DNA of 64,000 nucleotides, taken from Christensenella sp. (GTDB lineage: Bacteria > Bacillota > Clostridia > Christensenellales > UBA3700). Below the pieces are notes generated by a model that worked only from the letters and a program-made list of their open reading frames with translations, was not told where the DNA came from and did not search any database. Below are positions 44,763-55,629 of the stretch, piece after piece. Position 1 is the stretch's first letter. Each line of letters starts with the position of its first letter. Location of the stretch: contig JALFUR010000004.1 of assembly GCA_022784465.1 (NCBI GenBank), positions 265,804 through 329,803 on the forward strand. Reading direction: 5' to 3'. Position numbers and translations under genes: made by a program.

Positions 44763-46681
44763 TCTATCCTTTTAAATAATTTATCAAAATCAGCGCGTGT
44801 GTACTCTAGAATGCATGGCCTTCCGTGTGGACATTGCATTGGAACGCCTTTATCCATTTGATCAAATAAAGCTTCTATTTGTTGTTGATTTAATGAATCT
44901 CCAGATTTAACAGCAGCTTTACATGCATATTGAGCCAATTTATTAATAATTAAATCAGATGCTTTTAGACTTGATATTGTATATTTTTCTTTTAAAATAT
45001 CTTCAAAAAACATTGATAAATTAATATTTGTTAAATCCATTGGTATTGAATTAATTTTAAAAGTTAAATCGCCAAACTCCTCTATTTCAAAACCTAGTGC
45101 AATTAAATCATCTTGTAAAGATTTTAAATAATCATATTGATTAACTGTGCATGTATAAATATATGGTATAAGTAATGGCTGAGATGCAATACATTTTTTA
45201 TTTGTAGAATCAATTAGTTTTTCAAATAAAAATTTTTCGTGACAAGCATGCTGATCAATTAAATAAACTTTAGATTCATATTGAACAATTAAATAAGTTG
45301 TAAAAATTTGTCCAACTATATTAAATCCATTTTTAATAATTCTATCCGTCTTATTTGAATTTGGAATAATATTTTGCGAATCAATATCGTCCTTTTCTAA
45401 ATCATAAGAATTATTAATATTATTCGAACTACTATAATTAGAAAAATTAGAAGTATTTCTTAAATTTTCTAAATTAGAAGACGTATTATCATAAGAAAAA
45501 GTATCATTTTTTAAATTAGAATTGTCATTTAAATTAGAAAATTTATCAATATTATCGCGTTTTTCATAAGTTAACTTAAACGTCGATTGAACAAATGTTT
45601 GTTTTTCTATAGTAGTATTTTGAACAAATGTTTGTTTTTGTTCGTTATTAAAAATTTGTTCGGATTTATCGAATGTTTCATTAATGTTCACATTTTTAGC
45701 TTGCATATCTAAAGCTGATAAAATAGCTCGATAAACAGTTGAAAATACTTTATGAGAATCTTTAAAACGAACATCTGATTTTGTTGGATGAACGTTAACA
45801 TCAACTTCATCAAAAGGAATAACTAAATTTAACAAATATACAGGATATGTTCTCTTCATTAAAGCTGGACCATATGCTTGCATAACTGCAAGTTGAATAT
45901 TTTGATTAGTTATAACACGTCCATTTACTATAATTGTTTGATAGTTTCTATTTGGCTTTGTTATATTGATATTTCCTGTAAAACCATATGCCCTATAATT
46001 GTTATATGTAAAATCAAAAGGAAGCAAATTGTTGGCAATTTGATTTCCATAAATAGAATAAATTGCGTCTTCTAATCCCCCACCAGTTTGATACACAAGA
46101 TTATCATCAACTATATATTTAAACTTTAAATTTGGATTTGCAAATATTAATTGTTTTACTTTTGATGTAATTAAAGCCTCTTCTTGCTTTTTGCTTTTTA
46201 GAAAATTTAATCTAACTGGAGTATTATAAAACAAATCTGAAACTGTAATTGTGGTTCCTTGCATCATACCACATTCATGTTCTTCTTCAATCTCTCCAGA
46301 AGAAACTTTTACCAAATATCCAAAATTAGAATTTAATTCTTTTGATTCTATTGTCAAATGAGAAACGGCAGCAATTGAAGCCAAAGCTTCACCTCTAAAA
46401 CCCAAAGTAGATATATTATCTAAATCCATTGAAGATGAAATCTTTGATGTTGCGTGTGGCAAATATGATAAATAAATATTATCCTTATTCATTCCGCAGC
46501 CGTTATCAATTATTTTTATAGTCTTAATTCCGCCCTCTTCAACAATAATTGTTATTTCCGTAGCACCAGCATCTATCGAATTTTCTACAAGTTCTTTTAC
46601 AACCGCAGAAGGATTTTCTACAACTTCTCCAGCACTAATAAGATTATATATAGAAGGATCAAGTTTATTAATATTTGGCAT
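44759..46681 (-). CDS. mutL: DNA mismatch repair protein MutL
   Basis: ISAGEVVENPSAVVKELVENSIDAGA, NGCGM, GFRGEALASIA; C-terminal dimerisation domain. Confidence 0.97.
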   Translation of the reverse strand: MPNINKLDPSIYNLISAGEVVENPSAVVKELVENSIDAGATEITIIVEEGGIKTIKIIDNGCGMNKDNIYLSYLPHATSKISSSMDLDNISTLGFRGEALASIAAVSHLTIESKELNSNFGYLVKVSSGEIEEEHECGMMQGTTITVSDLFYNTPVRLNFLKSKKQEEALITSKVKQLIFANPNLKFKYIVDDNLVYQTGGGLEDAIYSIYGNQIANNLLPFDFTYNNYRAYGFTGNINITKPNRNYQTIIVNGRVITNQNIQLAVMQAYGPALMKRTYPVYLLNLVIPFDEVDVNVHPTKSDVRFKDSHKVFSTVYRAILSALDMQAKNVNINETFDKSEQIFNNEQKQTFVQNTTIEKQTFVQSTFKLTYEKRDNIDKFSNLNDNSNLKNDTFSYDNTSSNLENLRNTSNFSNYSSSNNINNSYDLEKDDIDSQNIIPNSNKTDRIIKNGFNIVGQIFTTYLIVQYESKVYLIDQHACHEKFLFEKLIDSTNKKCIASQPLLIPYIYTCTVNQYDYLKSLQDDLIALGFEIEEFGDLTFKINSIPMDLTNINLSMFFEDILKEKYTISSLKASDLIINKLAQYACKAAVKSGDSLNQQQIEALFDQMDKGVPMQCPHGRPCILEYTRADFDKLFKRIE

Positions 46682-46683
46682 GA

Positions 46684-49278
46684 TTAATTCTCCCTTTTTG
46701 CCATTTCAATCAATTCTTGAAGTTTCATAAATGATTGAACTGGGGTCATAGAATCAATATCTAGTTTAAGAAGTTCTTGTTTTATTGAGTTTTCTTTTGC
46801 TATATCTAATAGATTTGTTTCATCGTTTTGTTCTTTACTTTGTGTTGAAACAGAAATTCTCTCTAGTATCTTTTGAATTTCTTTAGCACGTTTTATAACA
46901 GTTAATGGAATTCCAGCAAGTTTAGCTACTTCAACACCAAAACTCTTATTAGTTCCACCTTCCATAATTTTATGTAGAAAAACAATTTGCTTATTCTTTT
47001 CACAAGCTAATACTTTATAATTTTTTAAACCATTCAAAAGTGATGCTAATTCTGTTAATTCATGGAAATGCGTTGAGAAAAGTGTTCTACACTTAATTCT
47101 TTGAGAAATATCTTCAATTACGGCTCTTGCAATAGCTAGTCCATCATAAGTTGAAGTTCCCCTTCCTATTTCATCTAAAATCAATAAACTTCTGTATGTA
47201 GCATTTTGAATAATTGTAGCAACTTCAATCATTTCAACCATAAATGTTGATTGGCCAAAAGCTAAATCATCTGATGCTCCAATTCTCGTAAATACCCTAT
47301 CTGTTATAGCTATTTCTGCTTTCTTTGCAGGCACAAAGCAGCCCATATGTGCCATAATCGTAATTAGTGCAACTTGACGCATATATGTGCTTTTTCCGCT
47401 CATATTTGGGCCTGTAATTATCATTGTTCTATTAGAACAATTATCAAGTAATGTATCATTTGGAACATATGATGAACTTTTTAAAATAGATTCAACAACA
47501 GGATGTCTTCCATCAATAATATTAATTGAATCTACAGTATTATTAATAATAGGTTTTACATAGTTGTTTTTTAATGAAACTATAGCAAATGATAACAATG
47601 TATCAATTATAGAAATAGCAGAAGAAGTGGATAAAATTTGAGGAATTTTAGATAAAACGATACCTTTTATTTGATTAAACAATTCAATTTCAAGCTCTAT
47701 TGATCTTTCGTCTGATCCTAGCAACTTTTCTTCAATTTGTTTCAATTCTTCAGTGATATATCTTTCTCCAGTAGTTAATGTTTGTTTTCTGATATATCTT
47801 AAAGGTACATTCTCTATTTGTCCTTTACTTACTTCAATATAATATCCATAAACCTTGTTGTATCCAACTTTTAAAGTTTTTATTCCAGTTTCTTCTTTTT
47901 CCCTTGCTTCAAGTTCCGCAAGCCATTGCTTACCCAAGTTTTTAGCATTTTTCAAATCGTCTAATTCTTGATTAAATCCTTTTTTGATAAATCCACCATC
48001 TCTAATTAAAGCGGAACAATCTTCGTCTATTGCTGAAGATAAAAGCTGGTATAAATCAGATAAATTATCTATTTTATCATTTAATGATGTAATCAATGCG
48101 CTATTGCACATACCTAACAATTGTTTAATTGCTGGCAAATACTGTAATGAAGATGAAATTGCAAGAAAGTCTCTTGGTGTTGGATTTCCATAAGATACCC
48201 TACCTGCTAGTCTTTCTAAATCTTTTATATTAGATAAAACTTCAGCTAGATTGCTTCTTACTTTTGCTTTATTTACAAGTTCTTCAACTGCATCTAATCT
48301 TTTATTTATTTCTATAGAGTTTATTAATGGTTTTTCTATCCATTTTCTTATATTTCTTGCTCCCATTGATGTTTTAGTATTGTCTAAAACCCCTAGAAGC
48401 GTAGCTTTTTTTGATCCATCTCTTATAGATTCTGTTAACTCTAAGTTTTTTCTTGCTGTGGAATCTATTATTAAATAATCGTTATTTTTTACATATTTAA
48501 TAGATAAAATATGACATAAATCTCTTTTTTGTGTTTCTAAAACATAATTCATTAAAGCACCCGCAGTTGCTATTGAAAGAGGTTTATCATCTATTTCAAA
48601 TAATTGCAAAGAATAAACTTTAAATTGCTTTTTTAATATCTCACTTGCCTTATTTCTATTAAACAAAGCTTCTACATATCGTTGATATGAAGGCAATTTT
48701 CCCATTTTTACATTTGTAGAATCTTTTAATAAATCATAAATTTTACTATTACAAATAATCTCAGCAGGATGAATAGACATTAATAAATCCTCAATTTCTT
48801 TTTCAGATTTAAAATAAGATTGAAGTGTATTAAATTCACCTGTAGAAATATCTATCCAAGAAATTGCGAATAAATTATCTTCTGCAGCAACGCATGCAAG
48901 ATAATTGTTTTTACTTTCGTTTAAAATGTTTTCTTCAATTATTGTACCTGGAGTAATTACTCTAACTACTCCTCTATCTACCATTTTTCCTTGAGCGTCT
49001 TCTGGAGTATTTAATTGCTCGCATATAGCTACTTTTTTACCTGCTTTAATTAATTTTGGCAAATAATTATCTAAAGCATGAAAAGGAATACCACACATAG
49101 GAGCTCTTTCTTCAAGTCCACAAGCTCTTCCTGTTAAAGTCAAATCTAGAATTTCTGATGCTTCTTTTGCGTCGTCAAAAAACATCTCATAAAAATCTCC
49201 AAGTCTAAACATAACTATAGAGTCTTTATACTCTTCTTTTAACGACAAATAGAAAGACATCATTGGTGATAGTGCCAT
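46684..49278 (-). CDS. mutS: DNA mismatch repair protein MutS
   Basis: FYEMFFDDA, ITGPNMSGKSTYMRQVALI, LDEIGRGTSTYDGLAIA. Confidence 0.98.
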   Translation of the reverse strand: MALSPMMSFYLSLKEEYKDSIVMFRLGDFYEMFFDDAKEASEILDLTLTGRACGLEERAPMCGIPFHALDNYLPKLIKAGKKVAICEQLNTPEDAQGKMVDRGVVRVITPGTIIEENILNESKNNYLACVAAEDNLFAISWIDISTGEFNTLQSYFKSEKEIEDLLMSIHPAEIICNSKIYDLLKDSTNVKMGKLPSYQRYVEALFNRNKASEILKKQFKVYSLQLFEIDDKPLSIATAGALMNYVLETQKRDLCHILSIKYVKNNDYLIIDSTARKNLELTESIRDGSKKATLLGVLDNTKTSMGARNIRKWIEKPLINSIEINKRLDAVEELVNKAKVRSNLAEVLSNIKDLERLAGRVSYGNPTPRDFLAISSSLQYLPAIKQLLGMCNSALITSLNDKIDNLSDLYQLLSSAIDEDCSALIRDGGFIKKGFNQELDDLKNAKNLGKQWLAELEAREKEETGIKTLKVGYNKVYGYYIEVSKGQIENVPLRYIRKQTLTTGERYITEELKQIEEKLLGSDERSIELEIELFNQIKGIVLSKIPQILSTSSAISIIDTLLSFAIVSLKNNYVKPIINNTVDSINIIDGRHPVVESILKSSSYVPNDTLLDNCSNRTMIITGPNMSGKSTYMRQVALITIMAHMGCFVPAKKAEIAITDRVFTRIGASDDLAFGQSTFMVEMIEVATIIQNATYRSLLILDEIGRGTSTYDGLAIARAVIEDISQRIKCRTLFSTHFHELTELASLLNGLKNYKVLACEKNKQIVFLHKIMEGGTNKSFGVEVAKLAGIPLTVIKRAKEIQKILERISVSTQSKEQNDETNLLDIAKENSIKQELLKLDIDSMTPVQSFMKLQELIEMAKREN

Positions 49279-49279
49279 A

Positions 49280-50605
49280 TTACTCCTTAATTAAAGTGCC
49301 ATATAAAGATGCAGATTGAGATTTTTCAATTTTAACATTCACAAAACTGCCGATTAAATCGCTAGAACCTAAAAATGTAACTAATCTACCATTATCTGTT
49401 CTTCCACAAACATAACCAGGTTTCTTTTCTACAATATCTTCAACTAACACCTCAAAAACTCTACCCTCAAATAAATGAGAAATTTCTTTAGTTTTTTCGT
49501 TTTGAGCTTTGATTAATCTCATAATTCTATCTTGAGAAACCTTATATGGAACTTGTGGCATTAAAGCAGCTTTTGTTCCTTTTCTTATTGAATAAATAAA
49601 CGTAAAAGCAGATGAATAGCCAACTTTATTAACAATATCTAAAGTATCTAAAAAGTCCTCTTCTTCTTCATATGGAAATCCAACCATTAAATCTGTTGTT
49701 ATTCCGCATTCAGGCATTTTAGCTTTAATTTTCTCAATTACGCTTAAATAATATTCTCTTGTGTAATGTCTATTCATAAGTTTCAATATTTTATTTGAAC
49801 CAGATTGAATAGGAAGATGAATATTTTTACAAATATTTTTAGAATTAGCGATAATATCTATTACTTCATCATTTAAATCCTTTGGATGAGAAGTCATAAA
49901 TCTAACTCTAAACTTGCCTTCAATTTTATCTATTTCTTTTAATAATTTTGCAAAAGATGTTCCATCATTCAAATCATTACCATAAGAATTAACATTTTGA
50001 CCAAGCAATGTAATTTCTTTATATCCTTGATTAATTAAATCTTTAAACTCAGCTAATACGTTTTCGATTGATCTACTTCTTTCTCTACCTCTAACGTATG
50101 GAACAATACAATATGTACAGAAGTTATTACAACCATACATAATATTTAACCAAGCATTAGTTCCTGATGTTCTATATACTTTTTCATTTTCTTTTATCTC
50201 AGGTCTATCATTTGGATCAATTTCTACAATTTTCTTTTTATGGTTATTCCTACATGAAATAATGAATTCTTCGAGTTTATCTAAATTATTTGTGCCAATA
50301 ACTATATCGACATAAGGATATTTTTCTCTTAAAGTATTCCCCATGCCATCTTGTTGAGTCATACATCCCATTACGGCAATAATTAGATTCTTATTGATCT
50401 TTTTATACTTTTTTACAGCACCAATATTCCCTAGTGCTCTTTGTTCTGCATTATCTCTAATACAGCACGTATTAAATAAAATTAAATCTGCTTCTTTTTC
50501 ATCAGAAGTTTCGCTATAACCAAGTGATTCAAAAATTCCCGCAGCCTTTTCAGACTCGTGAATATTCATTTGGCATCCATATGTAATTATTTTGTACTTA
50601 AGCAT
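49280..50605 (-). CDS. miaB: tRNA-2-methylthio-N6-dimethylallyladenosine synthase
   Basis: TYGCQMNIHESE, NTCCIRDNAEQRALG, YGCNNFCTYCIVPYVRGRERSR. Confidence 0.97.
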   Translation of the reverse strand: MLKYKIITYGCQMNIHESEKAAGIFESLGYSETSDEKEADLILFNTCCIRDNAEQRALGNIGAVKKYKKINKNLIIAVMGCMTQQDGMGNTLREKYPYVDIVIGTNNLDKLEEFIISCRNNHKKKIVEIDPNDRPEIKENEKVYRTSGTNAWLNIMYGCNNFCTYCIVPYVRGRERSRSIENVLAEFKDLINQGYKEITLLGQNVNSYGNDLNDGTSFAKLLKEIDKIEGKFRVRFMTSHPKDLNDEVIDIIANSKNICKNIHLPIQSGSNKILKLMNRHYTREYYLSVIEKIKAKMPECGITTDLMVGFPYEEEEDFLDTLDIVNKVGYSSAFTFIYSIRKGTKAALMPQVPYKVSQDRIMRLIKAQNEKTKEISHLFEGRVFEVLVEDIVEKKPGYVCGRTDNGRLVTFLGSSDLIGSFVNVKIEKSQSASLYGTLIKE

Positions 50606-50687
50606 ATAATAATTATAATAATTATATTTATGTAAATCAATTCAAAATTGTAAGAATAATATTAGTTTTTATACAAAAAATAATTGT

Positions 50688-52880
50688 ATGTCTTTAAAAA
50701 AGAAAGCCCTAATTATAATCGCTGCATTTATATCAATGATTATGATAACTATATCATTGTTTTTGATATATATTTTTGTCATTCCAATAGAGATAGATCT
50801 TGAAAAATTAAACACTCAACAAGTAAATGTATCTATTTACGATATAGAAATGAACAAAATCAACACGCAAGACGATAAATACGTAAAATACGAAGAAATT
50901 CCAAAAGACCTTATTAATGCCTTTATCGCTATAGAAGATAAAAGGTTTTTTAAACATAACGGTATTGATTTAATAAGAATAATTGGTGCAGCAAAAAACA
51001 ATTTACTATATAAATCGCACCAAGGTGGTTCTACTATTACTCAACAATTAATAAAAAACACTTATTTAACATCAGACAAGTCTATAAATAGAAAAATAAA
51101 AGAAATAAGAATGGCAATTCAATTAGAAAAGAAATATTCCAAAGAAGAAATATTAGAAAAATATTTAAACATGTTATATTTTGGCTCAGGAGTATATGGC
51201 ATAAAAAATGCAAGTGCAAGATTTTTCTCAAAGTCTTTGAACGAATTAAATATAAATGAGTGTGCCCTTCTTGCTGGCATTATAAAAAGCCCAACAAAGT
51301 ATAATCCTATTAATAATTTAGATAATTCCATTGATAGAATGTCCATAGTTTTAAAACAATTAAAAAATCAAAATTTTATTACAAATTCTGAATATTTAGA
51401 CGCAAAAAATACAAATATTATTATAAAAAACGATTTAAATTATAATAATATCGCTGCAAAATACTCAGAAAATGTCTATTTTGAGGCTTCTAGGCTTTTA
51501 AATATCGATTCTGATATTTTGCCATATTTGGACATAAATATTTACACATATTTTGATAAAAATACCCAAAATGTCCTTATTGATAGTTTAACTAATGAAT
51601 CGTTTAAACTTGAGGATAATCAATCATACCTTGGAATGATTATAGACAACAAATCTTGCGGAATTAGTGCATATTATTCAAATAATGATTTTAATCCTTA
51701 TTTATTTTTAAGATCTCCAGGCTCTACTATTAAACCTTTTGCGGTATTTGCTCCAGCTCTTGAAGATAATTGTCATCTCTTTACCAAGTTTAATAATTTA
51801 AAAACATCTTTTGATGGATATTCGCCTTCAAATTACAAAGACAATTATACAAACTTTGCTACAATTGAGGATTCTCTTTGCTATTCATATAATGTATCTG
51901 CATGCGAAACACTAGATTTTATCGGGATAAATAAAGCAAAATCCATACTTGATCAAATGAATATACCATACGAAAAAGAAGATTTAACTCTATCTTTAGC
52001 TTTAGGCGGAATGACCTATGGAATAAATTTTTTAGATTTAGCTAGCGCATATACATGTTTTGCAAATGATGGATATTACTCTAAGCCAAGATTTATTCAC
52101 TATATAACTCATAACGATAACGTTGTTTATAAGAATAAATTAGATAAGAATAAAATCTTTTCAGAAGAAACAACATCACTGATAAATATAGCATTAGAAA
52201 AATGCGCAAAAATAGGCACTGCATCTAAACTTTCTACTTTAGATATACCTATTGCTTCTAAGACCGGAACTGTAGCTGCATATGCTTCTAAAAAGAACAC
52301 AGATATATATAATTTAGCATATACAAAAGATGTTACTTCTTTATTTTGGTGTGGCTCATTAAACAAGGATGAATATTTAGACGAATATATAACTGGAGGC
52401 GGATTAACAACTTGTATGGCGAAAGAATTTTATAGAAATTTTTACAAAGAAAACAAGCCAGATAAACTTTATATTTCTAACAACATTAAAAAGATATATC
52501 TAGATAAAATATCTTATGAAAATAATGAATATCTTACCTCTTCCCTACTTACCCCTTCCCCGCTGAAAGTACCTGTGTTTATCAATACTTTGAAAAATGA
52601 TTTAAAAGAAGAAGATAGTTATACAAATATTGATAATCTTGAAATAGACACCATATTTAATAATGGTATTTACTCGCTAGAATTTAATTCAAATGAAAGA
52701 ATAAGATATAAGGTTTTTAAGAAAAACAATTTAAATGTTGAACTAATAAAGGAAATCAATAATACAAACAAAAGAATATCTATTCCTATAAACGAAAAAG
52801 ACCAATATATTGTGGTTCCTTACTATTTAAATGATGGCGAAGAGATTATTGGCACGCCAAAGAAAGTAATACTAAGATAA
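50688..52880 (+). CDS. Class A penicillin-binding protein (transglycosylase/transpeptidase)
   Basis: AIEDKRFFKHNGID, GGSTITQQLIKNTYL, SPGSTIKPFAV (SxxK), SYN, SKTGTV. Confidence 0.95.
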   Translation: MSLKKKALIIIAAFISMIMITISLFLIYIFVIPIEIDLEKLNTQQVNVSIYDIEMNKINTQDDKYVKYEEIPKDLINAFIAIEDKRFFKHNGIDLIRIIGAAKNNLLYKSHQGGSTITQQLIKNTYLTSDKSINRKIKEIRMAIQLEKKYSKEEILEKYLNMLYFGSGVYGIKNASARFFSKSLNELNINECALLAGIIKSPTKYNPINNLDNSIDRMSIVLKQLKNQNFITNSEYLDAKNTNIIIKNDLNYNNIAAKYSENVYFEASRLLNIDSDILPYLDINIYTYFDKNTQNVLIDSLTNESFKLEDNQSYLGMIIDNKSCGISAYYSNNDFNPYLFLRSPGSTIKPFAVFAPALEDNCHLFTKFNNLKTSFDGYSPSNYKDNYTNFATIEDSLCYSYNVSACETLDFIGINKAKSILDQMNIPYEKEDLTLSLALGGMTYGINFLDLASAYTCFANDGYYSKPRFIHYITHNDNVVYKNKLDKNKIFSEETTSLINIALEKCAKIGTASKLSTLDIPIASKTGTVAAYASKKNTDIYNLAYTKDVTSLFWCGSLNKDEYLDEYITGGGLTTCMAKEFYRNFYKENKPDKLYISNNIKKIYLDKISYENNEYLTSSLLTPSPLKVPVFINTLKNDLKEEDSYTNIDNLEIDTIFNNGIYSLEFNSNERIRYKVFKKNNLNVELIKEINNTNKRISIPINEKDQYIVVPYYLNDGEEIIGTPKKVILR

Positions 52881-54038
52881 ATCTAATATTTCCATATTAG
52901 CAATTGCATCATCAATTAATTTATCTAGATTTCTAACTTTTGCCTCTTCTTTTTGAGCAGTTTCAAGTTTTGGTCTAATTACTGGATATTCAGGTAAAAA
53001 TACCGTACAGCAATCTGGATATGGCAATTCACTCAATCTTGCGGTTCCAATTTTTTCTGCAGTTTCAATAATTTCGTATTTATCCATTCCAATTAATGGT
53101 CTAAGTACTGGTAATAGTTCTACAGCTTCATTTGTTGAAGTTATGGACTCTATCGTTTGAGAAGCAACTTGAGCTAAAGATTCTCCGGTAATCAACGCTT
53201 TTGAACCATCGATATTAGCTACTCTTTCAGCAATTCTAACCATAATTCTACGCATTACAGTAATCATGAAATCTTCTCTACAAGATTCATGTATTTCATC
53301 TTGTATTGCAGTAAAAGGAACAATATATAGTTTTATATTTCCACAATATTTTGTCATTACTTTTGCTAAGTCAATTACTTTTTCTTTTGCTTGCAAACTT
53401 GTATGAGGATAAGAATGGAAGTGTATTGCAGAAATATTCATGCCGCGCCTTGCCATTCTCCAGCCAGCAACAGGAGAATCAAAGCCTCCACTTAAAAGTA
53501 ACAATCCTTTAGAACTTGTTCCAACTGGCATTCCTTGTGCGCACATAATCCTCTTAGAAAAGATATATGTATAGCCGCGTTCTCTAATATCTACGTTTAC
53601 AACAACATCTGGATTATGCAAATCTACAGATATATCCTTTATTTTGCTTAATAAAAAGCCGCCAACCTCGCCTGCTATTTTAAATGAAGGCATAGGAATA
53701 GTTTTTTTGTCTGCTCTTGTACAAGACACTCTAAATGTTTGACCTTCCTCTGGAGCATAGTCTAAAGCTATTTTCTTTATATTGTCCATTGAAGTTTCAA
53801 TCTTTGTAGCAATAGATAAGGAATGAAGCCCAAATACAGTCAATAATCGCTCGATTATTTCATCTTGGAATATTTCATCATAATCTTCTATATAAAATCT
53901 ATTTTGGCTTCTAACAAACTTGTATTCAATTCCAGCTAAATGAGATTTAATATTGTTTATTAATGTATTTTCAAAAAAAGCAATGTTTTTACCCTTTAAA
54001 AAAATCTCGCCAGTTCTAATTAAAATAACTTTTTTCAT
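52872..54038 (-). CDS. thiI: tRNA 4-thiouridine synthase/sulfurtransferase ThiI
   Basis: THUMP domain, LLLLSGGFDSPVAGWRMARRG PP-loop, LITGESLAQVASQT; next to a cysteine desulfurase. Confidence 0.95.
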   Translation of the reverse strand: MKKVILIRTGEIFLKGKNIAFFENTLINNIKSHLAGIEYKFVRSQNRFYIEDYDEIFQDEIIERLLTVFGLHSLSIATKIETSMDNIKKIALDYAPEEGQTFRVSCTRADKKTIPMPSFKIAGEVGGFLLSKIKDISVDLHNPDVVVNVDIRERGYTYIFSKRIMCAQGMPVGTSSKGLLLLSGGFDSPVAGWRMARRGMNISAIHFHSYPHTSLQAKEKVIDLAKVMTKYCGNIKLYIVPFTAIQDEIHESCREDFMITVMRRIMVRIAERVANIDGSKALITGESLAQVASQTIESITSTNEAVELLPVLRPLIGMDKYEIIETAEKIGTARLSELPYPDCCTVFLPEYPVIRPKLETAQKEEAKVRNLDKLIDDAIANMEILDLS

Positions 54039-55186
54039 TTTTGCAATAATTCCCTTTCTTTATCTATTACTTTTGTTAATTCATTTAAAGCATAATCTAA
54101 ATCTGTTTGATTTATAGTCGGATCAAAAGAAATTCTTAACATTCCATCAAAATATGATGGATCTAAGTTTAATGCCACAGGAATTCTCTTTAATCCTTTC
54201 TTGGCTGAACATGCAGAGCCTGTTCCTATTACTATATCTTTTGACTCAAGAGAATGTACAATGCCTTCGCCTCTTACATTTTTTAAAGAAAATGAAATTA
54301 TATATGGCGAAGATTGATCAAGATTTGTATTAATAATACAATCTGAAATATTTTTGTTTATAAAGTCGACAATGTACTTTTGAATTTTCTTTGAAATCCC
54401 ATGTGATTTTGTAAGATTATTAAATGTAATTTGACATGCTTTTTCAAAACTAGCTATACCTGGAACGTTTTCAGTAGCACTTCTAATATTTGATTCTTGT
54501 CCACCACCATAGATAAAAGTTCTAGGATGAACAGTAGATTTAATATATATAGCTCCTACCCCTTTTGGTCCATGAATTTTATGAGAACTCATTGTGTATA
54601 AATCTACCCCAAGAGCCTTAACGTTTACAGGTATTTTTCCAAAAGCTTGAACACCATCCGAATGTATAATGCAAGAAGGATTTGCAGCCTTTGCCAATTT
54701 AGATATATCTGATATAGGGTTTATAGCCCCCGTTTCATTACATACATGAATGCATGATACTAACACCACATCTTTAGATAATAATTTCTTATATTCTTCG
54801 ATAATTACTCTTCCATAAGCATCTACAGGAATACAGATAACTTCATATCCCATATCTTTCAAATGCATTGCAGAATTATATATTGCAGCATGTTCAGTAT
54901 CAGATATTAAAACTTTTCCTTTTTTCTGTTTAATTGTTGAAAATAAAGCTAAATTATCTCCTTCGCTTCCAGATGCAGTAAAATAAATCTCGTTATATAA
55001 GCAACCAATATTTGCAGCTATTGTTTTTCTTGCATTATTAACAACCTGATTTGGCTTAATTGATTGAGCATACAAGGCGGATGGATTGAAATAGTTAATG
55101 CATGCGTATTCTTCGTATATACTCAAGCATTCTTTATACATACTAGTAGTTGCCGCATTATCTAAATAAATCATATTTTTCCTCAC
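54035..55186 (-). CDS. Cysteine desulfurase (NifS/IscS family)
   Basis: IYLDNAATTSMYKE, SAGSE-like TASGSEGDNLAL, SSHKIHGPKGVGAIYIK, GTGSACSAKKGLKRIP. Confidence 0.94.
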   Translation of the reverse strand: MRKNMIYLDNAATTSMYKECLSIYEEYACINYFNPSALYAQSIKPNQVVNNARKTIAANIGCLYNEIYFTASGSEGDNLALFSTIKQKKGKVLISDTEHAAIYNSAMHLKDMGYEVICIPVDAYGRVIIEEYKKLLSKDVVLVSCIHVCNETGAINPISDISKLAKAANPSCIIHSDGVQAFGKIPVNVKALGVDLYTMSSHKIHGPKGVGAIYIKSTVHPRTFIYGGGQESNIRSATENVPGIASFEKACQITFNNLTKSHGISKKIQKYIVDFINKNISDCIINTNLDQSSPYIISFSLKNVRGEGIVHSLESKDIVIGTGSACSAKKGLKRIPVALNLDPSYFDGMLRISFDPTINQTDLDYALNELTKVIDKERELLQK

Positions 55187-55625
55187 ATGTTAAAGCTGAA
55201 AATAGTGTATTATCCATATTTATTAAATACTTTTTTCCGTTTTGTAATTCTACTACATAGGACGGATATACACAACTTTTTAAGCAAAAGTTTTGAATAT
55301 TATCTTCTTTGCTAGATTCATATATATTCTTTATATCTTTCTTGTTAATATCCAATAAAACGTATTCTTTTCTATAGTAAGTTTTTTTAATAATTAAATG
55401 TTCTTTGTAATACATGTAAGTTAGCGAATATGTGTAATAAATTGTAGATATTCTAACACATAACCAAAACAAAAACGATCCTATAATTATAAACCAGTAT
55501 TTTGGAACTAAAATAGCAGAAGGAATCATAAATAATCCAATTAAATCAAAAAGCAATGCTACCGCTAAAAGTATTAGCTGCAATGGTTTTAATTTATTAT
55601 TAGATAAAGTATAGGTATGTATCAT
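55158..55625 (-). CDS. Small two-TM membrane protein (PH-like region), hypothetical
   Basis: Two hydrophobic segments followed by a beta-rich tail; overlaps the cysteine desulfurase start by 29 nt. Confidence 0.6.
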   Translation of the reverse strand: MIHTYTLSNNKLKPLQLILLAVALLFDLIGLFMIPSAILVPKYWFIIIGSFLFWLCVRISTIYYTYSLTYMYYKEHLIIKKTYYRKEYVLLDINKKDIKNIYESSKEDNIQNFCLKSCVYPSYVVELQNGKKYLINMDNTLFSALTCEEKYDLFR

Positions 55626-55629
55626 TCAC

